Shown: positions 18,719-28,327, numbered from the stretch's first letter. The stretch is DNA of 64,000 nucleotides from Paraburkholderia sp. ZP32-5 (GCF_021390495.1 NZ_JAJEJP010000001.1:620001-684000); one strand, 5' to 3'. The notes: generated from the sequence alone by a model not told the origin. Translations and numbers: made by a program.

Positions 18719-18933
18719 ACGCCGGCAACAAGCCACGCCTTGTCGGTGCGTGTTCACATTGAACGTGTCGAGCATTCCACGCGTTTTCCGCCGCATTGCC
18801 ACCCCCGCTTACCTGAAGTTCGTCACGTGTATTTTTGCGCGCGATAGCATCTGAATACTACCTGGCCATTCGGCCGATTGTTGGGCCGTTCGCAAATCGC
18901 TAGATTGGCTGCATCCGTTCGATACGTTCAGAG

Positions 18934-19500
18934 ATGCAGATGAAACACCATGCGATTCGCCGGCCACCAGGCGCCGGCTTCACGCTTGTCGAGACATTGG
19001 CTGTTGTCGCGTTGCTCGTCGTGATTGCCGTGATGGCGACGCCGTCGTTCGTGGCGTGGCACATGCGCGATCAGGTCGATGCGCGTGCAAGGACGTTGCT
19101 GTCGACGTTCGCCTATGCACGCAGCGAAGCGCTGCGCCGAGGCGCGCGCGTCACCGTGTGCCGCATCGACGCCGCGCGCGTTTGTCTTGCCGCGGGCCAA
19201 TCATGCGGCGATGGCATCGCGGACTGGGCCTGCGGCTGGGCTGTGCTCGTAGAGCAGGGCGGCACGCTATCGCTGCTTCGCGCGCAACCGCTGCTCGCGG
19301 CGGTGAGCATCACCGGTGTGCAAACAGATATGACATTCACTCCGCCCGCGGGGCAGCTGTTCGGCGCATTCCGCAATTTCGACATCGCGCCGCGAAATCC
19401 GTCTAAAGCAATGCAAGGGAACCCGTGGCGGCGTTGCATTCGTATTGCGTCGGGTGGCCGCGCGCGAATTTCGGAGGGCGCATGCACAACGGCTTCGTGA
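18934..19500 (+). CDS. fimT: Type IV minor pilin FimT/GspH family
   Basis: 188 residues. The class III prepilin leader has the cleavage site at GAG|FTLVETLAVVALLVVIAVMA, with Glu at mature position 5. The C-terminal domain has two cysteine pairs and a GspH/FimT pattern (ATPSFVAWHMRDQVDARARTL, GGRARIS). FimT is a minor pilin, linked in some species to DNA binding in natural transformation. It is the first gene of a five-gene coupled operon. ATGs at 18934 and 18940 are both possible. Confidence 0.88.
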   Translation: MQMKHHAIRRPPGAGFTLVETLAVVALLVVIAVMATPSFVAWHMRDQVDARARTLLSTFAYARSEALRRGARVTVCRIDAARVCLAAGQSCGDGIADWACGWAVLVEQGGTLSLLRAQPLLAAVSITGVQTDMTFTPPAGQLFGAFRNFDIAPRNPSKAMQGNPWRRCIRIASGGRARISEGACTTAS

Positions 19501-19955
19501 CGCGGGTTTCGTCGCTTGCTCCCTCGCGGCGGTGCGCGCCAGCCTGCGGCGGTAGCTCACTGATCGAAGTGATGCTGGCTGTTGCGTTGGTCGCGGTGAC
19601 GGCGCTGGGTTTGATCGCAGCTCAAGTGTGGATCGCACGCGAAGCCCGCGCGATGGCGATGCGCGAAAGCGCCGCGTGGATAGCCGACTCGGTTGCCGAA
19701 GCGATGAGCGTGCCGTCTCTAGGCGATGCCGCGCTCAATCAGTTGAGCGCGCAGGCGGGCGTGCTTTTGCCTCACGGCGAAGCATCGATTGCCGAAAGTG
19801 GCGGGGTCGCGACCGCGCGCGTCACCTGGGCCGCCGTGCGGGACAGACCCGGATCAGGCTCCGGCTCGGGTGACGTGATCGACAAGCCGGAACGTTGCGG
19901 CGGCGTTGATACTCCCGCCGGCTCCTCCTGTGTCGCATTGGCGTTCGCGAAATGA
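19482..19955 (+). CDS. pilV: Type IV minor pilin PilV
   Basis: 157 residues from the ATG at 19482, which has GGAGGG six bases upstream inside the end of fimT (overlap with its stop at 19500). The leader ends at GG|SSLIEVMLAVALVAVTALGLIAAQ, the prepilin peptidase signal with Glu5. The PilV family helps prime pilus assembly with FimU/T, PilW and PilX. The body is short and has one cysteine pair near the C-terminus. Confidence 0.85.
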   Translation: MHNGFVTRVSSLAPSRRCAPACGGSSLIEVMLAVALVAVTALGLIAAQVWIAREARAMAMRESAAWIADSVAEAMSVPSLGDAALNQLSAQAGVLLPHGEASIAESGGVATARVTWAAVRDRPGSGSGSGDVIDKPERCGGVDTPAGSSCVALAFAK

Positions 19956-20758
19956 GGCGATCACATGGTGCAAACGGCCATACGCTGGTCGAATTCGTGA
20001 TCGCGATGGCGCTGGGATTGATCGTCACGGCGGGCGCGATATCGCTCTATGCGACGCAGCGCAGTGCATTCGAACGCGCGAGCAATGCGACGCAAATTCG
20101 CGAAGCCGGTCTCACCGCGCTGCTGCTGATCGGTCAGCAATTGCAAATGGCGGGCTTCGTCCCCGCCGGGGTTGTCGGCTACAACGCGCCGGCTCCACTG
20201 TTCGGCTGTTCGCGCGGGCGGCCGATCGGTGCCGACGATAACCCCGGCTGCAGCTCATTGAGTAGCGGTTCGGACGGCGTTGCAATTCGCTACGTTGGAG
20301 ACGGCGTATCCACGTGGCCATCGTCGAGCGGGCAGATAACCGATTGTGTCGGTCAGGGCATCAAGAGCGGCGACGCCACGCTTGGCAGCGAAGGCGTGCC
20401 AGTGGTCAACCGCTACTTCGCCAACGTCAGCGATTCGACCGGCGAGCCGGAGCTTTACTGCGACGGCAACGGTAACGCGGGGACCGCGCAGCCGCTGGTC
20501 GAAGGTGTCGAGCGGTTGCGCTTGCGATACTGGTTGGCCGGTGCTGCCGCTGCGATCGACGCATCGGCGGTGCCGACGGATCAGTGGACGAACATCGTCG
20601 CAGTCGATCTTTGCGTGATCGTGCGCGGTGCACCGCAAGGACAGCGTTCGCGCTATATCGACTGCGATGGCGTGAGTACGTTCGGTACCGACTTGCGACC
20701 GAGGCAGGCGTTTTCGCGTCGTGTTGCGTTGCGTAATCGCATGGAGGTTTCGTCGTGA
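19952..20758 (+). CDS. pilW: Type IV minor pilin PilW
   Basis: 268 residues; the start overlaps pilV by ATGA at 19952. The leader is very short (MRRSHGANG) before HTLVEFVIAMALGLIVTAGAISLYATQ, with Glu5 kept. The large C-terminal part has Cys residues and a GNGNAGTAQPLVEGVERLRLRYW segment, as in PilW family proteins. It acts at the pilus tip/priming complex in the inner membrane and periplasm. Confidence 0.88.
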   Translation: MRRSHGANGHTLVEFVIAMALGLIVTAGAISLYATQRSAFERASNATQIREAGLTALLLIGQQLQMAGFVPAGVVGYNAPAPLFGCSRGRPIGADDNPGCSSLSSGSDGVAIRYVGDGVSTWPSSSGQITDCVGQGIKSGDATLGSEGVPVVNRYFANVSDSTGEPELYCDGNGNAGTAQPLVEGVERLRLRYWLAGAAAAIDASAVPTDQWTNIVAVDLCVIVRGAPQGQRSRYIDCDGVSTFGTDLRPRQAFSRRVALRNRMEVSS

Positions 20759-21375
20759 CGACTCGAACAGGAACATCCCAATGCCGTCGCCCGTGTAGTC
20801 GATGGAGCTGGCATCGCGACAAAGCGCTCAATTCGAGTAATTCGATCAGGCCACGTTACCCCACCGCCACCGCACGCTTTCGCCAGCGTGGCGTGGTTTT
20901 GCCGATCGTACTGTTGATCTCGGCGATGATGCTGGCGACATCGGCGGTGTGGTTCGAAACCTCGCTGGCAGCCACGCGCGCGGCGACCAACGTGCGTGAC
21001 TATTTGCAGGCATTTCACGCAGCGGATTCCGCGCTCACCCTATGCGAGCGCAGCGTTCTCGCAACGGGCAGCGACGCACCCGCATCGCCCGCACCGCCGC
21101 TCGCAGCCGGCGAGCCCGTTCAATGGATGCTCGAAACCGCGTTCGAGGCCGGCGCTCTCACGCCTGTCGTGCAATGGCCCGGATCGGAGCGTGCGCCCCA
21201 ATGCCTGATCGAGCCGTGGCGGCTGCCGAATCGCGACAACGCAATCGCTTATCTACTGAGCGCGCGCGGCTTTGGCCGGACCCGCGAGTCGCAGGTCTGG
21301 TTGCAGATGGAACTGGTGATCGACGGCGGCGCGATCGAACGTCATTGGCGGCGTGTTGCCGCGAGGCCATTCTGA
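20755..21375 (+). CDS. pilX: Type IV pilus assembly protein PilX
   Basis: 206 residues with a GTG start at 20755 overlapping the pilW stop (GTGA). The hydrophobic segment RGVVLPIVLLISAMMLATSAVWFETSLAATRAA matches PilX, which keeps the N-terminal helix but a variant cleavage region. The N-terminal ~40 residues before it are unusually long for a leader, so the true start could be an internal GTG or ATG. PilX is a minor pilin of the priming complex. Confidence 0.82.
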   Translation: MTTRTGTSQCRRPCSRWSWHRDKALNSSNSIRPRYPTATARFRQRGVVLPIVLLISAMMLATSAVWFETSLAATRAATNVRDYLQAFHAADSALTLCERSVLATGSDAPASPAPPLAAGEPVQWMLETAFEAGALTPVVQWPGSERAPQCLIEPWRLPNRDNAIAYLLSARGFGRTRESQVWLQMELVIDGGAIERHWRRVAARPF

Positions 21376-21397
21376 AATGCATTCCGATGGGAGGAAC

Positions 21398-21847
21398 ATG
21401 GCGAGCCCGAATACAACCACATTCACGTCCACGTCCGCATTCACGCTGATCGAATTGATGATCGCGTTGGCAATCGCGGCAACATTGGCCGTCTTTGCGG
21501 TTCCTTCGTATCGCGGCCACATTGCGCGAACGCATCGTATCGATGCGGCGTCCGCGCTGTATCGCGCCGCGCAGTTTGTCGAGGGCGCGGCGAGCGACGA
21601 TACGCCGGCCTTGCCAGCGGGTCTCGACCAGGCGCCGCAATTTGGCACGCCGATTTACAGCCTTCGCGTGCTGCCCGCTGACGATACTAACGGTGGCTAT
21701 GCGATCGAAGCGACGCCGGTGCAAGCCGGCCCGATGCGTGACGATCCGTGCGGCACGTTCACGCTCGATGCGACCGGCTTACGCGGCAATAGAAACGAGA
21801 CAGGCGGTTCGGCGCCGGCGACCAGCGAATGCTGGAACACGGCATAA
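21398..21847 (+). CDS. pilE: Type IV minor pilin PilE
   Basis: 149 residues starting at ATG 21398 with GGGAGGA upstream. The leader ends before FTLIELMIALAIAATLAVFAVPSYRGHIARTHR, a textbook pilin N-terminus with Glu5. The C-terminal half has the two-cysteine loop (DPCGTFTLDATG and SECWN) of PilE-type minor pilins. It closes the fimT-pilVWXE operon. No pilY1 tip adhesin is encoded in this cluster. Confidence 0.88.
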   Translation: MASPNTTTFTSTSAFTLIELMIALAIAATLAVFAVPSYRGHIARTHRIDAASALYRAAQFVEGAASDDTPALPAGLDQAPQFGTPIYSLRVLPADDTNGGYAIEATPVQAGPMRDDPCGTFTLDATGLRGNRNETGGSAPATSECWNTA

Positions 21848-21873
21848 GGGCAGGGGGCGTCGTGGCTGGATCG

Positions 21874-22392
21874 TTAATAACCGCTGTCGCTCGACTCGGC
21901 CTTTTCAGCAACGGCGTCCGCAGCCATGGACGCGGACGCCGCGGCAGCCGCGGCAGTTCTGGAATCGCGCTTCATCTGTTGCCAGATTCGCAGCGCTTCC
22001 CAGCCGGCGAGTGCAAGACCGCCCCACTTGAGTGCGGGCTTGGCGCCGGCCACGACGGTGGCGCGCAGCGGCTTGGCGAGCAGCATCGAAACAATCGAAC
22101 TGGCGAACGGATACTGCTTGAGCAACGCGCCGAGGCTCCCGGCGTTGATCATGCGCGCTTTCGCGCCTGTGCCCATGCGTACGCCGCCAAAGCCCGGAAT
22201 GAGGAACTTGAGCCAGCTGAAATGCGTAACGGCCTGACGCAGATCCAGCGTGGCCTGCGCGAGTTCCATGCGCTCGACTTCCGCGCGCACGAGCAGCAGC
22301 TCCTTGCGCAACGCGCGCAGGTGCGGCGTGCTCAGCTCCTTCGATGGATGGCGATGCTGGCGAAATGCGGTATCGGGACGGGGCTGGCTCAT
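21874..22392 (-). CDS. DUF3318 family membrane-associated protein
   Basis: 172 residues. The N-terminus is basic (HPSKELSTPHLRALRKELLLVRAEVERMELAQA) with a helical stretch; hydrophobic segments follow in the middle and an Ala/Ser-rich tail closes it. The layout matches DUF3318 proteins found downstream of yqjD/yqjE in Burkholderia. Function is unknown. It is the third gene of a minus-strand set with the YqjE- and YqjD-like proteins (gaps of 185 and 135 bases). Confidence 0.7.
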   Translation of the reverse strand: MSQPRPDTAFRQHRHPSKELSTPHLRALRKELLLVRAEVERMELAQATLDLRQAVTHFSWLKFLIPGFGGVRMGTGAKARMINAGSLGALLKQYPFASSIVSMLLAKPLRATVVAGAKPALKWGGLALAGWEALRIWQQMKRDSRTAAAAAASASMAADAVAEKAESSDSGY

Positions 22393-22577
22393 GGCGTGTC
22401 GGCGGCAATGAAGATGAGGCGATCAAATACGATCAAACACAATCTAATGCGATTTGCGGCGAATGTTCTGGGCGGGCAACGAGTCGACAGCACAACCCAG
22501 CACGACCGTCCATCCGCAAACTTCAATGAAATCAAACCGGGCTTTCAACGCGCGATGCGCGCCGGCCGCCTTGCATA

Positions 22578-22967
22578 TCAATCGCGGCTGCGAAATGCTT
22601 CGCGATCTTTCTGGAACTCGGCAATGGTCGCGTCGAACACCATCGGCGCATTGCGCAAACCGCTGCGTGCTTTCAGCGCGCAAGCGAGGCCGGCAATCGC
22701 ATAGACCGCCGTGATGCCGGCGAGCGACTGCCAGCGGTAAGTGTCCCAGAATGCAATGGCGATCAGCGCGGTGAGCGCGATCAGCGCCATCGTGGCGAGC
22801 ATCATTGCCGCGAGGCCGAGAAACAGCACGCCTAGCAGACGGTCTTTTTCTTCGGCGAGTTCGATGCCCACCAGTTCGAGCCGCGTCTGCAGAATGGCAA
22901 ACACGGAACTGAGAATCCGGCGCAACGGACTGTGTTCTGCACGCTGCGATTGTGTTTCGGTTGTCAT
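22578..22967 (-). CDS. YqjE / phage-holin-3_6-like membrane protein (DUF1469)
   Basis: 129 residues from ATG 22967. A polar N-terminus (PLRRILSSVFAILQTRLELVGIELAEEKDRL) is followed by two TM segments (GVLFLGLAAMMLATMALIALTALIAIAF and ITAVYAIAGLACAL). This is the YqjE pattern. These proteins accompany YqjD-type ribosome-/membrane-binding proteins and are thought to act at the inner membrane in stress or stationary phase; the mechanism is unknown. Confidence 0.85.
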   Translation of the reverse strand: MTTETQSQRAEHSPLRRILSSVFAILQTRLELVGIELAEEKDRLLGVLFLGLAAMMLATMALIALTALIAIAFWDTYRWQSLAGITAVYAIAGLACALKARSGLRNAPMVFDATIAEFQKDREAFRSRD

Positions 22968-23102
22968 GGCTGTGGGCGTTGCGCGTGAGGACCTAACCGG
23001 CGCGCAAGCGCGTCGGCAGAAGCGGACCAGTGAGATAAGCACCGGTCTGCCCGACTTGCTGATGCAAACGCCGGACCTGCTGTTCCGGCGTTTGCGCCGG
23101 CA

Positions 23103-23405
23103 TTACTTGCGATTGATCAGCAGGCCGACCAGCACGCCGACACCAGCGGCGATACCGATGGATGCCCACGGATGCTCGTGCACGTAGTCGTCGGTGGCGC
23201 GGGCTGCCTTCTTGCCTTTCTCGACCACGACCACCTGCACGTCGGCAGCCTTTTCCTTGGCCTGCTTCAGGCGCGTCAGCGCGGTTTCCCGCAGCTCCGA
23301 TGCGCGCTCGCCGGTTGCGCTCGCGGCCTGTTTCAGCAGGTCTTCAGCGTCCGCGAGGACGGTTTTGATATCCGACATCAATCTCTCCTTGTTGACTTCC
23401 GACAT
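23103..23405 (-). CDS. DUF883 family protein (ElaB/YqjD-like)
   Basis: 100 residues. A long amphipathic helix (LADAEDLLKQAASATGERASELRETALTRLKQAKEKAADV) precedes a C-terminal TM segment ending HEHPWASIGIAAGVGVLVGLLINRK, the signature of the ElaB/YqjD/DUF883 family. In E. coli, YqjD binds ribosomes at the membrane in stationary phase. It is the first gene of the three-gene set. Confidence 0.92.
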   Translation of the reverse strand: MSEVNKERLMSDIKTVLADAEDLLKQAASATGERASELRETALTRLKQAKEKAADVQVVVVEKGKKAARATDDYVHEHPWASIGIAAGVGVLVGLLINRK

Positions 23406-23754
23406 TGACAGCTCCCCTTGGTCTCAAGCTACGCGTAAATCGTAACCAAAGAAACGGCCGCTGGCGAGCGCAGTACCGGTTGCCTGCAGCCAACGCACGA
23501 ACCATTCCCGATGATCGTGAGACTTCGGCGAAGCCGTTTGAGAGCAGATTGCTCCACATTGGTGTTAGATGGAGTTGATCTGTCCCGCAAAGTTTCCCGC
23601 AGGCGGGAGAAAATTACAAAAACACATAAAGTACTGACGCGATGTTCGTTCGTCATGTACCACCGCTGCCGTATGCTTTATCTTTGCGGGTTTCGCTGGG
23701 TAAGCACCCGCATGCAACATCCGGAGACGTTCCGGACATTAAAAGGAGATGCAC
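23406..23754. other. Intergenic region between DUF883 set and peroxiredoxin
   Basis: About 350 bases that must carry the divergent promoters. An A-rich stretch lies at 23608-23630. No ORF, RNA gene or repeat is convincing. Confidence 0.45.
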
Positions 23755-24393
23755 ATGAGTCTACGTCTTGGCGACATTGCGCCGGATTTCGAGCAGGAGT
23801 CGAATGTTGGCCGTATCAGGTTTCACGAGTGGCTCGGTGACAACTGGGGCGTACTGTTCTCGCACCCCGCCGACTTCACGCCGGTCTGCACGACCGAACT
23901 CGGCCTGACCGCCAAACTGGCCGGCGAATTCGACAAGCGCAATGTGAAGACGATCGCGTTGTCGGTCGATAGCGCCGAGTCGCATAACGAGTGGATCAAG
24001 GACATCAACGAGACGCAGGCGGCCAGTGTCGGCTTTCCGATTCTCGCGGACAGCGACCGCAAGGTCTCCGAGCTGTACGACATGATTCACCCGAACGCGA
24101 ACGAGACCCTGACGGTTCGCTCGCTGTTCGTGGTCGACCCGAAGAAGAAGGTGCGTCTGATCATCACGTATCCGGCGAGCACCGGCCGCAATTTCGACGA
24201 AGTGCTTCGCGTGATCGACTCGCTGCAACTGACCGATAGTCACTCGGTCGCGACGCCGGGCAACTGGAAGCAGGGCGATGACGTGGTGATCGTGCCGTCG
24301 CTGAAGGACGAAGAAGTGATCAAACAGAAATTCCCGAAGGGCTACAAGGCACTGCGTCCGTATCTGCGCATGACGCCGCAGCCGAACAAGTAA
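23755..24393 (+). CDS. 1-Cys peroxiredoxin (Prx6/AhpC-TSA family)
   Basis: 212 residues. The start ATG at 23755 has AAGGAG six bases upstream; an ATG two codons earlier lacks spacing. The peroxidatic Cys45 lies in HPADFTPVCTTELG. The C-terminal dimerisation extension (KFPKGYKALRPYLRMTPQPNK) and length fit the 1-Cys Prx6 subgroup; no second conserved cysteine is seen. It reduces peroxides in the cytoplasm. An intrinsic terminator follows. Confidence 0.94.
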   Translation: MSLRLGDIAPDFEQESNVGRIRFHEWLGDNWGVLFSHPADFTPVCTTELGLTAKLAGEFDKRNVKTIALSVDSAESHNEWIKDINETQAASVGFPILADSDRKVSELYDMIHPNANETLTVRSLFVVDPKKKVRLIITYPASTGRNFDEVLRVIDSLQLTDSHSVATPGNWKQGDDVVIVPSLKDEEVIKQKFPKGYKALRPYLRMTPQPNK

Positions 24394-24439
24394 GCGGCTG
24401 AAGACGTGCGGCGCGCGACGCGAGTCGCGGCCGGCCAAC

Positions 24440-24466
24440 CCCACGTTCGCCCGAGCGTGGGTTTTT
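24440..24466 (+). terminator. Terminator of the peroxiredoxin gene
   Basis: CCCACG...CGTGGG arms (24440-24445 with 24456-24461), extended inward by further pairs, are followed directly by TTTTT. Confidence 0.88.
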
Positions 24467-24611
24467 GTTTTTCATGCGATGCGATGTGATTGCGATGCGA
24501 GTGAGCCGGCACGGCACGTCGCATCGGACCGCGAAGCCCCGAATCGACACCAGCCACCCAGCGTTCGAGTTCACCGACGGCGCACGGCCCACGACGCACC
24601 GCGAAGCACGA

Positions 24612-25655
24612 CTATGCAGCCGCTTGCGAATCACGCAGAAGCCCAAGGCGGATCAGACTCTCCGCGGTCGCGGCGATGGCTTCCTCCTGCGGCCGCGGCG
24701 TCCAGCCCAGCATCCGTATCGCCTTTTCACTCGTGGAGTCCATCTTCACGCCGAGCAGCGGCACGATGCCCTTCATCATCGGATCGCGCCGCGCGGCAAT
24801 GCGCACCAGCCAGTTCGGCAACACCCGCGTCGGCACCTTGCTCGCGGCTTCGCCGATACGCTGCCTCAACACGTTAGCAACGTCGATGAGCCACATGCTG
24901 GGCCCGCCGGTCGCGAGAAAACGCTCGCCGCGCGCGGCGGGATCGATCATCGCGCGCAGATGCAGGTCGGCCACGTCCCGTACGTCGACGAACCCGCAAT
25001 TGATCTTCGGGCAGCCCGGCTGACCGTCCAGCAGATTCTTGATGATCCGGATCGAGTGTGAATAGTCGGGGCCGAGCACCGGGCCCAGCACGCCGACCGG
25101 ATTGATCGCCGCGAGTTCGAGCCCACGTCCCTCGCGCGCGATGAAATCCCATGCCGCGCGCTCGGACAGCGTCTTCGACTTCTGATAGAGCCACACGTCG
25201 CCCGTCAGGTCGCTCCAGTCGGTCTCGTCGAACGGCCGGTTCATCGATTTATGTCCGGCGCAGATCGCGCCGAACGCGGAGGTCAGCACAACGCGTCTGA
25301 CGCCTGCGTCCCGCGCGGCGCGCAGCACTCGCAGATTGCCGTCGACGGCCGGTTTGACCCATTCCTCTTCGGAAGCCTGATTACCCGATGGTGTCGGTGA
25401 CGCGCCGTGCAGCACGTACACGCATCCGGCGGCGGCTTCGGCCCAACCCCGGTCGTCGCCGAGTTCGGCCGCGACGAACGACAGGCGCTCGCCGGGCTCG
25501 GCGCCACCTGTTTTGAGATTGCTGCGTACCTCCGCTTCGCGAGCCAGCGAGCGGACCGTGGTTCGAACACGGTAGCCGCGGCTCAATAACGCCAGAATGC
25601 AATGCTGCGCGATGAAGCCGGTCCCGCCGGTCACCAGTACCGTTTGGTCGTTCAT
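24612..25655 (-). CDS. NAD-dependent epimerase/dehydratase, dihydroflavonol 4-reductase-like
   Basis: 347 residues, extended SDR. The cofactor loop GGTGFIAQ sits near residue 10. The catalytic YQKSK (in WLYQKSKTLSE) and the AAINPVGVLGPVLGPDYSHS segment are typical of the dihydroflavonol 4-reductase/cinnamoyl-CoA reductase branch. Bacterial members reduce aldehydes or ketones; the substrate is not known. It is divergent from an AraC-type regulator (~200 bases apart) that may control it. Confidence 0.88.
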   Translation of the reverse strand: MNDQTVLVTGGTGFIAQHCILALLSRGYRVRTTVRSLAREAEVRSNLKTGGAEPGERLSFVAAELGDDRGWAEAAAGCVYVLHGASPTPSGNQASEEEWVKPAVDGNLRVLRAARDAGVRRVVLTSAFGAICAGHKSMNRPFDETDWSDLTGDVWLYQKSKTLSERAAWDFIAREGRGLELAAINPVGVLGPVLGPDYSHSIRIIKNLLDGQPGCPKINCGFVDVRDVADLHLRAMIDPAARGERFLATGGPSMWLIDVANVLRQRIGEAASKVPTRVLPNWLVRIAARRDPMMKGIVPLLGVKMDSTSEKAIRMLGWTPRPQEEAIAATAESLIRLGLLRDSQAAA

Positions 25656-25856
25656 GTGAATGTCCTGAGAGCTTGTTGAACAGTGTCGAGCGGCACGGAA
25701 ATGGGGCAGCGGCTAGCGGTCGATCGTCGCCGTGCTCAATCCTGATAGCGATTTCCGGAGATCACTCCCGTCGCCACGAACAGCTCGCAAGCGTAAAGCG
25801 CGTCCCCCGAACGGTGAATGCTTTAAAGTGCGATTTATTTGCGCAATAGTACGAAT

Positions 25857-26786
25857 ATGAACAGCGATCCTTTCTCGGACATCCTCAGGTTCACCAATGC
25901 CGTATCGCTCGTGACGGGCGGCTTCACGGCCGGTGGCGCATGGGCGCTGCGTTTCCCGGCACCGGACAAGATCAAATTTTTTGCGGTTGTGAAGGGCCGT
26001 TGCTGGGTCATGCTCGACGGCGAGCAAGCGATTCGTTTCGATACCGGAGATGTCGGGCTGCTGGCCGCACCGCGCTCTTTCGTGCTGGCGAGCGATCCCG
26101 ATGTCGAGCCCGTCGACGCGATGAGCGTGTTTTCCGGCGCCGATAAGACGGGCGCGCAACTCGGAGACGGCGAGGATTTCGCGCACATCGGTGGCCACGT
26201 TCTGCTCGATCCGGCGAGCGGACGACTGCTGGAGGATGTTCTGCCGCCGTGGATCCATATCCCGGCGGCATCGCCGCAGGCCGCCGTGTTCCGCGGGCTG
26301 CTCGATCAACTGGTCGAGGAACGAACGGTCGAACAGCCGGGAACGCAACTCGCGTCGGCGCATCTGGCGCAGCTTCTGTTCATCCAGATCCTGCGCGCGC
26401 ATCTGAAGAAGTCCAGCCCGATGCCGGCCGGCTGGCTGCGAGCGCTAGGCGATCCGCGTATCGCGCCAGCCTTGCGATTGATGCACGGCGCCCCAGGCCG
26501 CGCGTGGCATCTCGATGAACTCGCGCGCGCTTGCGCAATGTCCCGAACGACGTTCGCTTTCCACTTCAGAACCATCGCGGGCGTGACGCCGCTCGCCTAT
26601 CTGACCGGCTGGCGCATGCGTCTTGCCGAACGCGCATTGCGGGAAGAAAACACCCCCGTGGGTGGGGTCGCCGAGTCGCTTGGCTATACGTCCGAAAGCG
26701 CATTCAGCAACGCGTTCAAGCGCGTCACCGGCAAATCGCCGAACGCCTACCGGAGCGCGGCACGGGCGAAGGGCCGAGCCGCCTGA
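25857..26786 (+). CDS. AraC family transcriptional regulator with cupin-type sensor
   Basis: 309 residues from ATG 25857 (a TTG six codons upstream is possible). The N-terminal cupin-like sensor domain (WALRFPAPDKIKFFAVVKGRCW; FDTGDVGLLAAPRSF) matches the cupin_6/AraC-binding type. The C-terminal double helix-turn-helix runs from ~residue 205 (LDELARACAMSRTTFAFHF, then GGVAESLGYTSESAFSNAFKRVTGKSP). It probably regulates the divergent reductase gene. The ligand is unknown. Confidence 0.93.
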   Translation: MNSDPFSDILRFTNAVSLVTGGFTAGGAWALRFPAPDKIKFFAVVKGRCWVMLDGEQAIRFDTGDVGLLAAPRSFVLASDPDVEPVDAMSVFSGADKTGAQLGDGEDFAHIGGHVLLDPASGRLLEDVLPPWIHIPAASPQAAVFRGLLDQLVEERTVEQPGTQLASAHLAQLLFIQILRAHLKKSSPMPAGWLRALGDPRIAPALRLMHGAPGRAWHLDELARACAMSRTTFAFHFRTIAGVTPLAYLTGWRMRLAERALREENTPVGGVAESLGYTSESAFSNAFKRVTGKSPNAYRSAARAKGRAA

Positions 26787-26917
26787 GCACACGAGCTTGC
26801 TTCTCGTGAAGGCTTGCAACGTGAGGCACGCGACGGCAGAGGCAGCGTGCGCCGCCGGCAGCAATGCTTGAGCATGACGACAACACGTTCGTTGCACACC
26901 GACAGCAAAGAAACGAC

Positions 26918-26945
26918 AAAGCCCGGCACATGGCCGGGCTTTGTG
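26918..26945. terminator. Terminator between AraC gene and gcdH
   Basis: AAAGCCCGGC and GCCGGGCTTT arms (26918-26927 with 26933-26942) surround a five-base loop. A/T ends on both sides let it serve both convergent genes. Confidence 0.85.
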
Positions 26946-27085
26946 ATGTTGTCCGCAGTCTGAAGCGTAGATGAAGCGTGGAGCCGGTGCTTGCGGCCGT
27001 TCTTGCGTCTCGTGACGAAAATCGTCAGCCTCTATCTACACGCGCCATGCACCGGGCACATCAGCCAAGCATCAAACATCGAGCC

Positions 27086-28276
27086 TCAAAAGAACGCCTG
27101 AATCCCCGTCTGCGCGCGGCCGAGAATCAGCGCGTGCACGTCGTGCGTGCCTTCGTACGTGTTCACGACTTCGAGATTCACCAGATGGCGCGCGATGCCG
27201 AACTCATCCGAGATGCCATTGCCGCCGAGCATGTCGCGCGCGAGGCGGGCGATGTCGAGCGCCTTGCCGCACGAATTGCGCTTCATGATCGACGTGATTT
27301 CGACCGCCGCGGTGCCTTCGTCCTTCATCCGGCCGAGGCGCAGCACGCCTTGCAGACCGAGCGTGATTTCAGTCTGCATGTCGGCGAGCTTCTTCTGGAT
27401 CAACTGGTTCGCGGCGAGCGGCCGGCCGAACTGCTTGCGATCGAGCACGTACTGACGCGCGGTATGCCAGCATGCCTCGGCGGCACCAAGCGCGCCCCAC
27501 GCGATGCCGTAGCGCGCCGAATTCAGACACGTGAACGGCCCGCGCAGGCCGCTGACGCCCGGCATCATGTTTTCTTCCGGCACGAACACTTCGTCGAGCA
27601 CGATTTCGCCGGTGATCGACGCACGCAGCCCCACCTTGCCGTGGATCGCCGGCGCCGACAGACCCTTCCAGCCTTTCTCGAGAATAAAGCCGCGGATGTT
27701 GTCCTTGCCGTCTTCCTCGAGCTTCGCCCACACGACGAACACGTCGGCGATCGGCGAATTGGTGATCCACATCTTCGAGCCCGACAGCGAGTAGCCGCCA
27801 TCGACCTTCTTCGCGCGCGTGACCATGCTGCCCGGATCGGAGCCGTGGTTCGGCTCGGTCAACCCGAAGCAGCCGATCCACTCGCCGCTCGCCAACTTCG
27901 GCAGATATTTTTCCTTCTGTGCGTCCGAGCCGAATTCGTAGATCGGCACCATCACGAGCGACGACTGCACCGACATCATCGAGCGATAGCCGGAATCGAC
28001 GCGCTCCACTTCGCGCGCGATCAGGCCGTACGCGACATAGTTCAGACCGGGGCCGCCGTATTGTTCGGGGATCGTCGGGCCGAGCAGACCGAGTTCGCCC
28101 ATTTCGCGAAAGATCTCGATATCGGTCTTCTCGTGACGGAACGCTTCGAGCACGCGCGGCAGCAGCTTGTCCTGCGAGTAAGCCGCGGCGGCGTCGCGCA
28201 CCATACGTTCGTCTTCGGTGAGCTGCTGATCCAGCAGCAACGGGTCTTCCCAGTGGAACTGCGCGGCTACGGCCAT
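27086..28276 (-). CDS. gcdH: Glutaryl-CoA dehydrogenase
   Basis: 396 residues from ATG 28276 with AGGAGA seven bases upstream. An acyl-CoA dehydrogenase: [15 protein letters not shown] and [18 protein letters not shown] in the middle domain, [21 protein letters not shown], and the C-terminal active-site [18 protein letters not shown]. It closely follows the glutaryl-CoA dehydrogenase pattern, which oxidises and decarboxylates glutaryl-CoA to crotonyl-CoA in lysine/tryptophan and some aromatic breakdown. It is divergent from an IclR regulator with a palindrome between them. Confidence 0.92.
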   Translation of the reverse strand: MAVAAQFHWEDPLLLDQQLTEDERMVRDAAAAYSQDKLLPRVLEAFRHEKTDIEIFREMGELGLLGPTIPEQYGGPGLNYVAYGLIAREVERVDSGYRSMMSVQSSLVMVPIYEFGSDAQKEKYLPKLASGEWIGCFGLTEPNHGSDPGSMVTRAKKVDGGYSLSGSKMWITNSPIADVFVVWAKLEEDGKDNIRGFILEKGWKGLSAPAIHGKVGLRASITGEIVLDEVFVPEENMMPGVSGLRGPFTCLNSARYGIAWGALGAAEACWHTARQYVLDRKQFGRPLAANQLIQKKLADMQTEITLGLQGVLRLGRMKDEGTAAVEITSIMKRNSCGKALDIARLARDMLGGNGISDEFGIARHLVNLEVVNTYEGTHDVHALILGRAQTGIQAFF

Positions 28277-28327
28277 GACGTGTCTCCTGATTTCCTGCCC
28301 AGAACGAGCTTGACTTGAGTTCCGCCG

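Noticed and set aside
16751..18802. 683-codon ORF antisense to glyA and nrdR
   Set aside because: Both sense genes are unmistakable; the antisense frame has no recognisable sequence and would cross the riboswitch.
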